Assembly: GCF_000348985.1 (NCBI RefSeq)
Contig: NC_035924.1
Location: 248,001 to 312,000 of the forward strand
Origin: Huiozyma naganishii CBS 8797
Lineage: Eukaryota; Ascomycota; Saccharomycetes; Saccharomycetales; Saccharomycetaceae
Direction: 5' to 3'
Length of the DNA: 64,000 nucleotides
Under the pieces are notes generated by a model. That model ran no database searches, was not told the origin of the DNA, and saw only the letters and a list, made by a program, of their open reading frames with translations. Position 1 is the first letter of the stretch, and each line of letters opens with the position of its first letter. This document shows, one piece after another, positions 39,801 to 49,135 of the stretch. The translations under genes were made by a program, and so were the position numbers.

Positions 39801-41967
39801 CCAATTTTTTATCACCACATCCAATTGGGATGGAATAGTGGTTGAGAATAAGATCGGAGACGCAATAGTTGACAGAATCATCAGAGCAGATACCGAAGGA
39901 ACGAATTGGAAGGCATTCGTGTTGATGCCATTAATGCCAGGGTTTAATCTTCCTGTGGATGAACCAGGGGCATCTAGTATGAGATCTATCATGCAATTCC
40001 AATATCAAAGTATCTCTAGAGGAGATTCATCAATATTCAGTAGATTGAAAAAACTGGGTATAAATCCGCTAAAGTACATCCAATTCTTCTCTCTCAGAAA
40101 GTGGTCGACGATTGGTCCGCAAGACAAGTTAGTGACTGAGCAGCTCTACGTCCACGCCAAACTTCTAATCGCAGATGACAGAAATTGTATCATTGGTAGT
40201 GCCAACATCAATGAAAGATCGCAGTTAGGTAATAGAGATAGTGAGGTTGCAGCTATCATCCGCGATACGGATATGGTTAGGTCTAGGATGGACAATAAAC
40301 CGTACTTAGCAGGAAGGTTTGCTTTTGAATTAAGACAGAAACTGATGCGAGAGCATTTGGGCTGTGACGTTGATATGGTAGAACTTATCGAGAGGAAATT
40401 CAATAAGTTAACGGTAACTGCAACGCGGGACTATAAGACGCTGAACACATTGCCTGATGAGATAAAGAGTGCAAAGAAACAGCTCAACTCCGCTAAAATT
40501 GAAATAGCTTATAGAGAAGTATTTCACTGTGACTACAGCGATTCCTGGGAGAAAAAATACTCAAAAGGCGATAAGAAGGATGAATTGACCACCTTTGGAA
40601 TACATGAATCCTCAAAGCAGGAAACAGACCACAAAGATGAGACTGAAGATGTTTATGGCAATAATTTGCAAAAAAAGCACAAAAGAGGCGATAAGATGTC
40701 TTTTTTGCCATCATCAACACTTAGAAAAAAAAGTTTACATACATTTAATTACCGGGCAGGTATTGATAACACCGGGATCAAAAGTGATAAAAATATTAGT
40801 GTAGATCCTAGGTTACAAAACAACGAAAAACATGTCTCTGAAGTGGCCGGATCTGGACCTGATAAATGGAACGATGTTACTCCAGAGTATAAAGAATCCG
40901 TGAGCGAACAAATCCAAATTTGGGCTAAAAACGTTTTCTCGTTCAAAAAGGATGACAACGACGAAGAGCACTCTAAGACCACTTTTTTACCTTTCAAAGA
41001 GGACTTAGAGGCATACATCTTTAATGATAAAGTTTCTGACTATAAAAAATGGGATATGTTAAAACGGGTTCATTATTTGCAGCATTTAGATTATAAAGTG
41101 AAGAAATCAAGAACAACTAACGAGGCAAGCACCCATAAATCGATACACGAAGGACGAACACGGGATAAGAGGACATCTGGATCGAAACAAACCCCTTCCA
41201 ACTTATCCCACGGACCCAGGATGAATGACAATGAAATCAATAATTTAATCAACCGATTAGCACCCAAGTTTGTCTACGAAGAAAAACGGGAAGATGTCGT
41301 CGCTGAAAATGGGACCAAGAAACTAAAGACGTTAAACTTCATTGATCCATATTCCTTTGAAGACCCAATATCGACAGATTTTTTCGAAGACGTGTGGTTT
41401 TATACAGCGATGAAGAATACAACCCTTTACAAAACAGTTTTCCATTGTCAGCCAGACAATACAGTACAGACATGGGACGACTACAAAGAATTTATTAAAC
41501 TTTATGACAAGTTCAACTTGAAACAGGGACAAGGACCGGTAGAGGAAATGAAGCCCCAGATTGGGGTGAATGTCCAGCAAAATAAATCTGGTACTCATAC
41601 CGTCTCAAATGACGGAACGTCGAATGAAGACACGCTACTGTCCCCTAGATCTGGCCCCCACGACAGCCATAGTGCGCTCAAAGATATAACGTCAAAGGCA
41701 AGTTCCAGGGAAAATGAGAAGCCTAGTGATGCCGGAAAAGAAAAGCAGGATTCAGTGACACATTACAACCTTCCTTCGTACCAAAGAGGTAACATTATGT
41801 TTGGTGTTTCCGATCACGTATACGACAAACAAACGGCGCACAAACTCTTAGAAGGAATTCACGGGCATTTAGTGATATTTCCGACTGAATGGCTATCAAA
41901 AGAGATCGATTCGAATAACTGGTTTTACAACTCAGATAGGGTACTCCCAATGTATCTGTTCAACTAG
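36898..41967 (+). CDS. SPO14: Phospholipase D
   Basis: Spo14 hydrolyses phosphatidylcholine to phosphatidic acid and choline. It is needed for prospore membrane formation in meiosis and for Sec14-bypass secretion. The 1689-residue product (1683 in S. cerevisiae) has a PX domain near residues 340-490 (YRWTVCKTYGEIEQLHHRM) and a PH domain near 515-650 ending at QMKQWVKSLDYML. Both HKD catalytic motifs are present: HHEKFTVIDN near residue 784 and VHAKLLIADD near 1084. The IENQFF block and NINERSQLGNRDSEVA are typical of eukaryotic phospholipase D. The N-terminus holds Glu-rich runs. The start is the ATG at 36898. Confidence 0.98.
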   Translation: MPMNVLPENIPGILSGGEVLKRALHNKTNTPSREESVIEEEEEEENDDVEQDNQQNNGTHPEHVTKSAPIDGSYTVDGEENRDAHSQDEATLKNLSFQGIPNSVLRRRTTQFDKPASAPTTPTLFKKGFHVGDTAANKVVPQHIETESPRASIEGHPRLDPAEFDPRVLRSRNTAPLPSGRWRRPSFLGTPASSRRSPSQSQLLFGGWTKEFGNQFRKISLKSKVKFGKGKSVAGRDENSPEYYEQELHDSHIKDMASDLVNILLSGTPAALFAGSQFLRDNNGHRRAPILLPMLYVKLSPVANINALLNAEPQENDEFSLTRVSTARSVHSIKSNSSALSKIRHHQFRSKLLFEITLEYGVGEFNYRWTVCKTYGEIEQLHHRMKLLVYQKDALNILSIDNSSHSKLILPQFPKKRTNEDGAGAGNHSGRRNSTVSASSSELSTHFTLKNTKMKQLQDLIDAPDDRTQPLHIRLEKYLRLLNAALSLRPHANRLFEFYEFSILGYYLSYETGYKGKEGHLVIRSSAKAQGWNVSHFRRNDLRAMISRHTPKWFLVRDSYLTYVSDIASNTPLDVFMVDSFFELSHSGHDKSNPHTKHPDYGGDNDQNFEDSNAFSTKLFINIKNGERKMRLICKSEFQMKQWVKSLDYMLKSSVWAGPKRFDSFAPIRKNVFAKYLVDGRDYFWSLSEMLLLAEDTIFIHDWWLSPELYMRRPVDGNQEYRIDRILKKKAEEGVKIFIIIYRNVANTVGTDSLWTKHSFLGLHKNIHLIRSPNQWLQNTYFWAHHEKFTVIDNTVAFMGGIDLCFGRYDTPDHVLRDDYEDIRDQVFPGKDYSNARVCDFFELNKPFESMYDRNVLPRMPWHDVHMMMIGDPGRDLARHFVQRWNYLLREKRPSRATPLLLPPVDFTKEELCNSDLFKRLKPRSTCEIQILRSAGDWSLGLKQTEKSIQNAYLKLISESQHYIYIENQFFITTSNWDGIVVENKIGDAIVDRIIRADTEGTNWKAFVLMPLMPGFNLPVDEPGASSMRSIMQFQYQSISRGDSSIFSRLKKLGINPLKYIQFFSLRKWSTIGPQDKLVTEQLYVHAKLLIADDRNCIIGSANINERSQLGNRDSEVAAIIRDTDMVRSRMDNKPYLAGRFAFELRQKLMREHLGCDVDMVELIERKFNKLTVTATRDYKTLNTLPDEIKSAKKQLNSAKIEIAYREVFHCDYSDSWEKKYSKGDKKDELTTFGIHESSKQETDHKDETEDVYGNNLQKKHKRGDKMSFLPSSTLRKKSLHTFNYRAGIDNTGIKSDKNISVDPRLQNNEKHVSEVAGSGPDKWNDVTPEYKESVSEQIQIWAKNVFSFKKDDNDEEHSKTTFLPFKEDLEAYIFNDKVSDYKKWDMLKRVHYLQHLDYKVKKSRTTNEASTHKSIHEGRTRDKRTSGSKQTPSNLSHGPRMNDNEINNLINRLAPKFVYEEKREDVVAENGTKKLKTLNFIDPYSFEDPISTDFFEDVWFYTAMKNTTLYKTVFHCQPDNTVQTWDDYKEFIKLYDKFNLKQGQGPVEEMKPQIGVNVQQNKSGTHTVSNDGTSNEDTLLSPRSGPHDSHSALKDITSKASSRENEKPSDAGKEKQDSVTHYNLPSYQRGNIMFGVSDHVYDKQTAHKLLEGIHGHLVIFPTEWLSKEIDSNNWFYNSDRVLPMYLFN

Positions 41968-42416
41968 TCAAACAAGACAAAAAAGAGGACATGTCTCTAC
42001 GTATATAATACCTATATTCACTTTAATTTTACAGCATCGTCATCGTCACAAATGTTCTCGGTGATCCAAAAATAATATCGGGATAGCTGACCAAAAATTC
42101 AGAGCTTTGTCGCAAAAAAAGACTGCTCTTGAACGAACTCTCTTTTACGATAGAATTAATCTTTTTATTTCTACTAAATAAAATAAACAAATTAAAACAT
42201 TTAAATCAAAATTTACGGTCTTCTGGCATTAACAAAGAACAGAGCAGATAACTGTAACAATAAGATTGCTATCCAACACATCGAGACCTGTTAGTACCAC
42301 AGATTAACCCATCATCAGAGGGGGTGGTGATTGTTTGTTCATAATTCTCTTTTCTAACAGGGTCTATTCTTTGTTTTGGAAGATTGGTGAAAGTGAGTGA
42401 TCACAAAACGAAAACC
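41968..42416. other. Intergenic gap SPO14-SET3
   Basis: This is a very AT-rich tandem gap (about 23% G+C in 42181-42240). It contains a 22-codon minus-strand open frame at 42213-42281 that would encode a hydrophobic peptide, with a TACTAAC on that strand at 42290-42296. Coding status is unproven. Confidence 0.45.
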
Positions 42417-44729
42417 ATGGAATCAACCTCAAACAACTTCGGCCCTTCAGAAAGGTTGATTGAGGAATTTTCTATTTCATCAGTCTCCTCAAACCACGAC
42501 GGGCAAGTATCTACTTTAGCACATAACGATACCGATACAGCACAGGACACAAAAACTGAAGTTGCCATCACATCAGCGGAAGATACGATCCCGAATCACT
42601 CACAGTCAAGTGACACTGAGCGTATACCTCAACAGCATACTGATCCAGATATAATTGAATCTGCTACCATCGGGGAGTCCCATAATGTTTCGCAAGATAT
42701 CATAAATGTACCTTTGGCCGATTCCAAGGAAGGTGGTGCCAGCGCTCCTCAAGATCATGAGCTCCATGGAACAACGATCACAGATAGTATTCAGGAAAAT
42801 AACAAAAATCTTTCCTCAAGAGAAGCACCACAAGAACATGGGACCATGATCACAACGGCAGAGGATGTTAGAACAAATTCCGCTTCACAGCAGGATCAAA
42901 ACTCAACAGTATCTGACTCCTACATAATTGATCCAGACGCTGGCATAATTACATGCATATGTGGGTTTGATGATGATGACGGGTTCACGATCCAGTGTGA
43001 CCACTGTTACAGGTGGCAGCACGCGGCGTGTTACAATATCGAAAACCTAGAGGCGGTCCCTGAAAATTACTTATGCAATGTCTGCCAACCGAGAGATTTG
43101 GACGACAAAGTTGCAAAAGAGCTTCAATTAAAACGCAGAAATATTCTCCTACCAGTGACTGGAGATCTTGATGAAAATTTACGAAAGAAGCGGAAAACTG
43201 AGACGTCTACTACTCCAGACAAAAACAGGACGAATAGTACGGAGAGGAAGGATATTAAACAAACACCAGAGAGAGCGTCTGCTAACGAATTTATACGGCA
43301 GAAAGAGCATCTAGTAAACGCGAAGGATGCATATCCTGCTACATATGTACCGTTGAAGAAGTGCACTTATCGAGACAATCTACTAGAGTTATTTCTCAAG
43401 AATCATCGACACGATGACTGTGTAATACCGTATCCCAAGGCACAGTTTACACCTATCCCCACGAAAGTCAAGCCATATGCCGATATTGCATATTGCCGAA
43501 CATTCCCAGGGTTCAACAAGCTGGGTGTCTTCTTAAAAAAGGACTGTTTGAAGAATGATTACATTTGTGAAATGGTAGGTGAGGTTGATTTCAGAAAGAA
43601 TTATGTCATTGATTGTAAGAACCAATACAGTATTTGGGGAACTCCCAAGGCGAAGGTGATGTTTCACCCATCTTGGCCAATCTACATCGATCAAAGAGGA
43701 TCGGGCAACTCTTGTAGATATTTGAGAAGAAACTGCGACCCGAATGTCGAGCTAGTCACAATTCGGCTACCTAATAATGACATCAAATTTGTTTATCGGG
43801 CGCTAAATGATATCGAGGAAGGCGAAGAGCTATTTGTCAAGTGGCAATGGGATAAAAACCATCCAATTTTGCAAATGACAGAAGATATTTCCAAGTTCGA
43901 AAAGATGGACGATAAGACAAAATACGTTCTTATTCAATCAGTCGATGTCATACTCTCTAGCTGCGACTGTGGTTGCGGAAACAACAATAAAGAGTGTCCC
44001 TTATCAAAGGCTAAGAAATGTATAAATGGCTTACTGAAAACTGTAAGGAGTAGAATGAACAACAAATACAAACTGAATGAGGTGTTAAGCAGTCTTCAAA
44101 CTTCAAGAAAAAAGAGACAACCGCCTATTCTTACAAGGTTGTTGCTTGAAGCAGAAACGAACCAAAAGAAAAACATAATCTATTTGGTGAATTCTTCAAT
44201 GGCATTCAAGGGTCACAATCGAGCCTCATGGTCAGGTTTATCAACCGAGAATCTGATACCAGAATCTGATAACAGCAGGGGAGAGTCTGCTTTGGAAGCC
44301 AATAAATTAACAGACTCGGTCCCCTTCAGACTGAAGCCGTTAAAGAGCCATCACTCTACCGAAAAAAAGCGCAAATTTTTTGAAATAGGACTGAACTATA
44401 ACGAGAGTGACATTACAGATTTGGATAAGCTGGCGGTGCCGATTGATATTCCTATTGACACACTTGATGATGGTACAGTAACCGCAAACAGCAACATACC
44501 TGAATCGGCATCTCCCCACACAACGACAATTCAAATGCGTCGGAAAAGCAGCGAAGGTACACTGGATGGTCAACACGCCCATAACACACAGACTGCCTCA
44601 GCTACTGAAACTAATGAAGTAGCCGCTCCATTTTCTATTCCTGTTTCAACAACACCAATGTCGGAAGCTGTTTCCAAGTCTAAAAAGAAACTAAGTTTTG
44701 CAGACTATAAGAAGAAGTTGAATAAGTAA
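42417..44729 (+). CDS. SET3: Set3C histone deacetylase complex subunit (PHD + SET)
   Basis: Set3 is the scaffold of the Set3C deacetylase complex (Hos2, Hst1, Snt1, Sif2), which binds H3K4me2 at the 5' ends of genes and represses meiotic genes. The 770-residue product (Set3 751; the duplicate Set4 560) has a PHD finger near residues 180-225 (CICGFDDDDGFTIQCDHC, then WQHAACYNIENLEAVPENYLC). A SET domain near 355-478 follows (GVFLKKDCLKNDYICEMVGE, SCRYLRRNCDPNVEL, EEGEELFVKW). The long C-terminal tail is Ser/Thr-rich. The first ATG in frame is at 42417; an upstream TTG was not used. Confidence 0.94.
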   Translation: MESTSNNFGPSERLIEEFSISSVSSNHDGQVSTLAHNDTDTAQDTKTEVAITSAEDTIPNHSQSSDTERIPQQHTDPDIIESATIGESHNVSQDIINVPLADSKEGGASAPQDHELHGTTITDSIQENNKNLSSREAPQEHGTMITTAEDVRTNSASQQDQNSTVSDSYIIDPDAGIITCICGFDDDDGFTIQCDHCYRWQHAACYNIENLEAVPENYLCNVCQPRDLDDKVAKELQLKRRNILLPVTGDLDENLRKKRKTETSTTPDKNRTNSTERKDIKQTPERASANEFIRQKEHLVNAKDAYPATYVPLKKCTYRDNLLELFLKNHRHDDCVIPYPKAQFTPIPTKVKPYADIAYCRTFPGFNKLGVFLKKDCLKNDYICEMVGEVDFRKNYVIDCKNQYSIWGTPKAKVMFHPSWPIYIDQRGSGNSCRYLRRNCDPNVELVTIRLPNNDIKFVYRALNDIEEGEELFVKWQWDKNHPILQMTEDISKFEKMDDKTKYVLIQSVDVILSSCDCGCGNNNKECPLSKAKKCINGLLKTVRSRMNNKYKLNEVLSSLQTSRKKRQPPILTRLLLEAETNQKKNIIYLVNSSMAFKGHNRASWSGLSTENLIPESDNSRGESALEANKLTDSVPFRLKPLKSHHSTEKKRKFFEIGLNYNESDITDLDKLAVPIDIPIDTLDDGTVTANSNIPESASPHTTTIQMRRKSSEGTLDGQHAHNTQTASATETNEVAAPFSIPVSTTPMSEAVSKSKKKLSFADYKKKLNK

Positions 44730-44958
44730 GAGTTTTGTATGTAGTATTTAGTGATGAATCTCAATGTCCCTCATTCCATATTACAACCATCTGGTAATGG
44801 TCCATTTCCGTACTTTTTGGTTTGTATTAAGTTCTTTTAATGAATTCACAAAAAATTAAGAAGAAAAAAAGAAGAAGATATATTACATATGTTGCTATAA
44901 GCGGTTTGTTTACTAGTATGAACCTAGGTTTTAGCAGAAAGCCAAAAGCCGACAGACA

Positions 44959-46557
44959 ATGACCAGGAAACAGGCGATTGAGTATGCTCTGGTTAAAATA
45001 CCCGAAATTCTTCCCTTGGAGAAACTCGAGGTTGAAAACTTATGCGAACAGATACTCGAAACAAATCACGATCCAGAGAGCATCGCGGAAGCTTTCTTAG
45101 GCATTTTGGGGCAAGACGATTTACCCTTTGAATTTGTATTCAAGTTCAACGAGATTTTGGATTTACGGGATGACACTGATGCAAAGCCGGACTCTGCAGC
45201 TACAAGTATACCCAAATTCGAGCAGCAGGAAAAGAGAAAGGAAAGATCGGAAACGCATAGTAAGTTAAAATCTCCCCAAAGTAAGATAGAGCCTTCCCAA
45301 AGTAAACCTTTGAAAAGTGATGGAAAAATCCAATCTTCTGGACGGAAACCTGTTTCTGCTAAGCACTCAGAAAAGGTAACAAATAACGGGCCATCGAAGA
45401 AAACGAAAAGTTCCAAGCAAACTAAGCTACAATCATTACAAGAAATTAACGATGCTTTGAACCTTTTGACTATGAATCGCGACAAAGTAGATGCTACGCA
45501 ATATAAATGTAACTGCCAAGGTAACGTCCACCCTATATTTTCAATTGCACCAAACTGTCTTTTTTGCGGAAAAATTGTATGCATCAAGGAAGGGCTTCAT
45601 TTAAACGACTGTGCCTTTTGTGGCGCTGAGTTGATTCCTTTCAAAGAAAGAATGGAGCTGGTTGAGGCTCTCAAAATGGAGGAAAATGAAATCAATGATG
45701 TTTCCAAGTCTGAAACCGCTGCCAAAAGAACCGGTGAACCGAAGAAAAAACCTGTAAAGACGTATAAGATTTCTTCCGGTATGGGGAAGAATTTATTTGC
45801 TCAACAAGATAAACTGTTTGACTTTATAGAGAGACAAAAGGAAAGAGAAAGGAAAAGAGAAGAGGTTCTTCGAGAGAAAACTGAGGAACAAATAATGCAG
45901 GAAGCTACAGAACGGAAAGAGGAAAGCGAAAAGAATGTGGATAAAGACCTAAGAGATGCTCAAGAAAGATTAGACAACCTTTTGCATTTTCAGGATACGT
46001 CAGCGCAACGGACCAAAATTATCGACAATGCCAGTGATTTTAGCATGTCCAATGAAAGCGGTCTATGGGGCGATGCCAGAGAGAGAGCTTTAATGCTAAA
46101 GAAACAGCAGAGAAACATGAGGAAATGGGAAAATCTAGAAAAAGAGAGGAACGGTCGGCGTGACAAGTATGTTGTTAGTATGGATATCAAATTAGACGGT
46201 AAAGTTGTTATGAAAGAGGTTGTTAAAGACAATAACGCTGTGTATGCGAATTCAGATGAGGAGTTGGAAAATATCAGCGACGAAGATGATGCCAGAGATC
46301 TGATGGATATAAAGAAATACAAGGAGGAGCTGTCGGCAGAAAAAGAATTACACAATGCAAAGTTGGAGTCCAATATATGGGACTACGAAAAGGACAAGGC
46401 ACAATTTGAGCGTCCCATGTATGTCGGAACCTCTCCAGAACCTGAAGAGAGTAACATAACTGAGAGTAACGGAACCGAGAGAAAATGGAAATCCAGAATT
46501 CAAGTTATACCGGATGATGAAACTTCATTGGAACAAAATATTCTTGCAGCTTTGTAA
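44959..46557 (+). CDS. RQT4: Ribosome quality control trigger subunit Rqt4 (ASC-1 family)
   Basis: Rqt4 (YKR023W) belongs to the RQT complex with Slh1 and Cue3, which splits collided ubiquitinated ribosomes. It is the homologue of human TRIP4/ASC-1. The 532-residue product (530 in S. cerevisiae) has the C2HC5 zinc-binding domain near residues 183-228 (YKCNCQGNVHPIF, CLFCGKIVC, CAFCGAEL). A charged coiled-coil stretch follows (RQKERERKREEVLREK). The acidic C-terminal half ends SLEQNILAAL. An N-terminal CUE-like helical segment is visible (LVKIPEILPLEKLEVENL). Orientation is inverted relative to flanking SET3 when compared with S. cerevisiae. Confidence 0.95.
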   Translation: MTRKQAIEYALVKIPEILPLEKLEVENLCEQILETNHDPESIAEAFLGILGQDDLPFEFVFKFNEILDLRDDTDAKPDSAATSIPKFEQQEKRKERSETHSKLKSPQSKIEPSQSKPLKSDGKIQSSGRKPVSAKHSEKVTNNGPSKKTKSSKQTKLQSLQEINDALNLLTMNRDKVDATQYKCNCQGNVHPIFSIAPNCLFCGKIVCIKEGLHLNDCAFCGAELIPFKERMELVEALKMEENEINDVSKSETAAKRTGEPKKKPVKTYKISSGMGKNLFAQQDKLFDFIERQKERERKREEVLREKTEEQIMQEATERKEESEKNVDKDLRDAQERLDNLLHFQDTSAQRTKIIDNASDFSMSNESGLWGDARERALMLKKQQRNMRKWENLEKERNGRRDKYVVSMDIKLDGKVVMKEVVKDNNAVYANSDEELENISDEDDARDLMDIKKYKEELSAEKELHNAKLESNIWDYEKDKAQFERPMYVGTSPEPEESNITESNGTERKWKSRIQVIPDDETSLEQNILAAL

Positions 46558-46676
46558 ATAGCTGTGCAACAACAAGAAGCAATGCATACTATAATTTGCC
46601 ACATGGTGGGTATATAATTGAAGTTTATAATGTACACTTGGAAAAGAATAGTAACTTAAAATTAGTTGATAGATAC

Positions 46677-48947
46677 TCAGTAATTGAATTCGCTTACACT
46701 CTCTTTAACAGCATTACGTGCCATACGCCACATTTTGTTCTTGGCTCCTTCCTTCGATGGTTTCTTGTTCTCCGAGGAATCTTTCCCATTTTTGTTGTTT
46801 TGCATCCCCATGGATTTTGGCCTTTCCCTCAAACCAAAACTTTTCGCCAAATGACCCAGGTGCAAACACTTCACGTTGAAAAACTGCTTTTCGGAAGAAA
46901 TATGCGTCGTATACGCCCTTACGTGACTCATATAAGCCTTTAATGCGACGCTCTTAAAGGTCGAGTCTTCCAATATTCTCCTCTCAACGTTTAAATGCCA
47001 AGTTGTGGCATTTGTGTCCCAGTTCAACACTTCCTTTTTATTTTCATCTCTGTACTGCTGCTTATCACTTCTTTCAACATGTAACGCTTTGAACGCCGGC
47101 TCTAAAATATCTTCATCATATTTCACCAAGCTCCATCCAAGGGGATGATACTTTCTTATGTGATCCATGTAACCTTCTTCTTCACCAGGCAGAAGAAACA
47201 ATAAACTCTCACCGGATCTTCCTGCTCTAGCGGTACGACCAATACGATGCAAATGGTCTTCTACCGAAAAGGGTGGATCCAATTCGATAACAGCACCAAC
47301 ATCTGGTAGATCCAGACCTCTACTTGCAACATCAGTACAAAACATAATCAAATGCTTACCCTTTGTCGCGTCGTTATCGGTGGAAAAGTGTTTCAAAGTA
47401 GAACTTCTAATTGGTTGCGACAATGAACCGTGTAATTTATACAGTACAACCTGCGGTTGTTTTGACAAATCGAAACACGGTAAAACGGTACTACCTCTAG
47501 TTAGTTCCCGAACAGAATCACTCACACAGTTTTTATAGGCAGAGTCCGCTGACGAAAAGGCTTCATAGTGAAATTCCACACTATCAGAACAAGATAAAAA
47601 TACCATTGTTCTTGTCGTCACACCTGGTTCCGCATCTTCGTTTGAATGGTAATGCCTTTTTGTTATGTTATTCAATTCACCTCCCAGCGTTACCAATCTT
47701 AGTTTAGGAGGGACTATGGTAATCGTTTGTTTCAATTGATCCGGCACTGCAGCCAGTTCACTCTTGGAATATTTACCTTTTTCTTTACCTGAAATCAGCT
47801 TATAATTCTGTAAAACAACATCACCAAGCTTTTTGACGTGTCCCTTTGTTGTTGCACTACACAGAATATGGATAATTCGGTTCGGTAGAGAGGGAAACTT
47901 GGAGGAGTTCAACGGAATTCCATGGACAATTTTCAAAATGTCCGTTAAGGTTTCTTCAAATCCCAATTCCATCAGTTTATCACCTTCATCTAGAATAATG
48001 TACCTCAACGAACTGCTCAACTGTTCACGCGCAACTTTAGTGTTTTGCAAATGATCCAACACTCGGCCAGGTGTACCAACAATAAAATTACAACCCTTTC
48101 TCAATCTTGCCTTCTCTGATTTCTTTCTTTCACCACCAATTAACAGGCATGGAACGAGAAAATGACAACACTGTGTTAGTTGAAGCGCAACCTGGTAGAT
48201 TTGCGACGCCAATTCTCTGGTGGGTGCAATAACCAGCGCGAAACAACCAGATTTACGATGTACATGGCTTTTCATGTCTAAGATCTGAGAAACAATCGGT
48301 AGCAGAAACGCCAAGGTCTTACCGGACCCTGTCTGAGCATTAATGAAAAGATCGTTATCGTTTTTGGGGGAAATCAAATGAGGTATAACCTTCTTTTGAA
48401 TGCTGGTGGGCTTAGTAATTTCCATTTTCCCCTTCAAGTGCTGCACCAGTGTTTCGTTAGTATGCAGAGACTCAAAGTCATCTCCAGTCAGAGGGGCATT
48501 AGAAGGATTCACAAGTGCCGATTCATCTTTGGCATTGGTATTCTTAGAGGTAGCAATGTCCCTGTTCGAGGTAAATAGGGAGGAGACAATCTGGGCGCCA
48601 GGAGTATTCGGAGGTAACTGTCCTTTGTTGCTTCTACCACCTGTGTTGTGGTTTTCATTTGTTAATTTATCATCCAGAGACTTGGTCTGACGATTACCAA
48701 TTTTCCCACTTCTCTGCTCAGCATTCTTCCTATCGGATTCATGTTTCTTCTTTTTCGGTTCCAGATCATCCGCTAATCCTTCTTCCTCTTGTTCGCGCTT
48801 GTTCGGTTTTGGTTGCAATTGCATTCTCAGCTTCCTTCTATCCTTCCATCTCCCACCAGTAATTTTCTTAGTACCTGTGGCCTCATCTGCAGCGGAGCCA
48901 CTACTAGTAACAAAATTCAGGATCATTCCATCATCGTTGGCACTCAT
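46677..48947 (-). CDS. DBP7: DEAD-box RNA helicase, 60S ribosome assembly
   Basis: Dbp7 is a nucleolar RNA helicase needed for 25S rRNA maturation and early 60S assembly. The 756-residue product (742 in S. cerevisiae) starts at the ATG at 48947. All helicase motifs are visible: a Q-motif region KPTSIQKKVIPHLI near residue 180, motif I AQTGSGKT near 206, PTRELASQ, GTPGRVLDHL, motif II as DEGD near 324 (the normal Dbp7 variant of DEAD), SAT, and motif VI HRIGRTARAG near 567. The N-terminal 170 residues are basic and low in complexity. It shares a short divergent promoter with RPC37 that carries ribosome-biogenesis elements, and converges on RQT4. Confidence 0.97.
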   Translation of the reverse strand: MSANDDGMILNFVTSSGSAADEATGTKKITGGRWKDRRKLRMQLQPKPNKREQEEEGLADDLEPKKKKHESDRKNAEQRSGKIGNRQTKSLDDKLTNENHNTGGRSNKGQLPPNTPGAQIVSSLFTSNRDIATSKNTNAKDESALVNPSNAPLTGDDFESLHTNETLVQHLKGKMEITKPTSIQKKVIPHLISPKNDNDLFINAQTGSGKTLAFLLPIVSQILDMKSHVHRKSGCFALVIAPTRELASQIYQVALQLTQCCHFLVPCLLIGGERKKSEKARLRKGCNFIVGTPGRVLDHLQNTKVAREQLSSSLRYIILDEGDKLMELGFEETLTDILKIVHGIPLNSSKFPSLPNRIIHILCSATTKGHVKKLGDVVLQNYKLISGKEKGKYSKSELAAVPDQLKQTITIVPPKLRLVTLGGELNNITKRHYHSNEDAEPGVTTRTMVFLSCSDSVEFHYEAFSSADSAYKNCVSDSVRELTRGSTVLPCFDLSKQPQVVLYKLHGSLSQPIRSSTLKHFSTDNDATKGKHLIMFCTDVASRGLDLPDVGAVIELDPPFSVEDHLHRIGRTARAGRSGESLLFLLPGEEEGYMDHIRKYHPLGWSLVKYDEDILEPAFKALHVERSDKQQYRDENKKEVLNWDTNATTWHLNVERRILEDSTFKSVALKAYMSHVRAYTTHISSEKQFFNVKCLHLGHLAKSFGLRERPKSMGMQNNKNGKDSSENKKPSKEGAKNKMWRMARNAVKESVSEFNY

Positions 48948-49011
48948 GGTCAACGGTGATATACTTGTTTGTGCTGCAAAGGGACCAAGGGCCGACAGAA
49001 TGGGAAGTCAT

Positions 49012-49060
49012 CTCATCTCATCTCATCTCAAAATCAATAATTTTAAGAATGAAAAATTTT
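49012..49060. promoter_or_regulatory. PAC-like and RRPE elements between DBP7 and RPC37
   Basis: Three overlapping CTCATC units at 49012-49027 read GATGAG on the minus strand, the PAC core bound by Dot6/Tod6. An exact RRPE, TGAAAAATTTT, lies at 49050-49060 (Stb3). This pairing marks the ribosome-biogenesis regulon and sits in the 188-base gap between the two divergent starts. Confidence 0.82.
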
Positions 49061-49135
49061 CTATTACAAAAGTGAAAGTGATATTGAAGAAGCATCAATT
49101 GCATTTAAAGGTGCCGTCATATGAAGGAAGCAGTC

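Noticed and set aside
47960..47990. DEGD in place of DEAD in DBP7 as a possible defect
   Set aside because: S. cerevisiae Dbp7 also has a DEGD-type motif II, so it is normal for this family.
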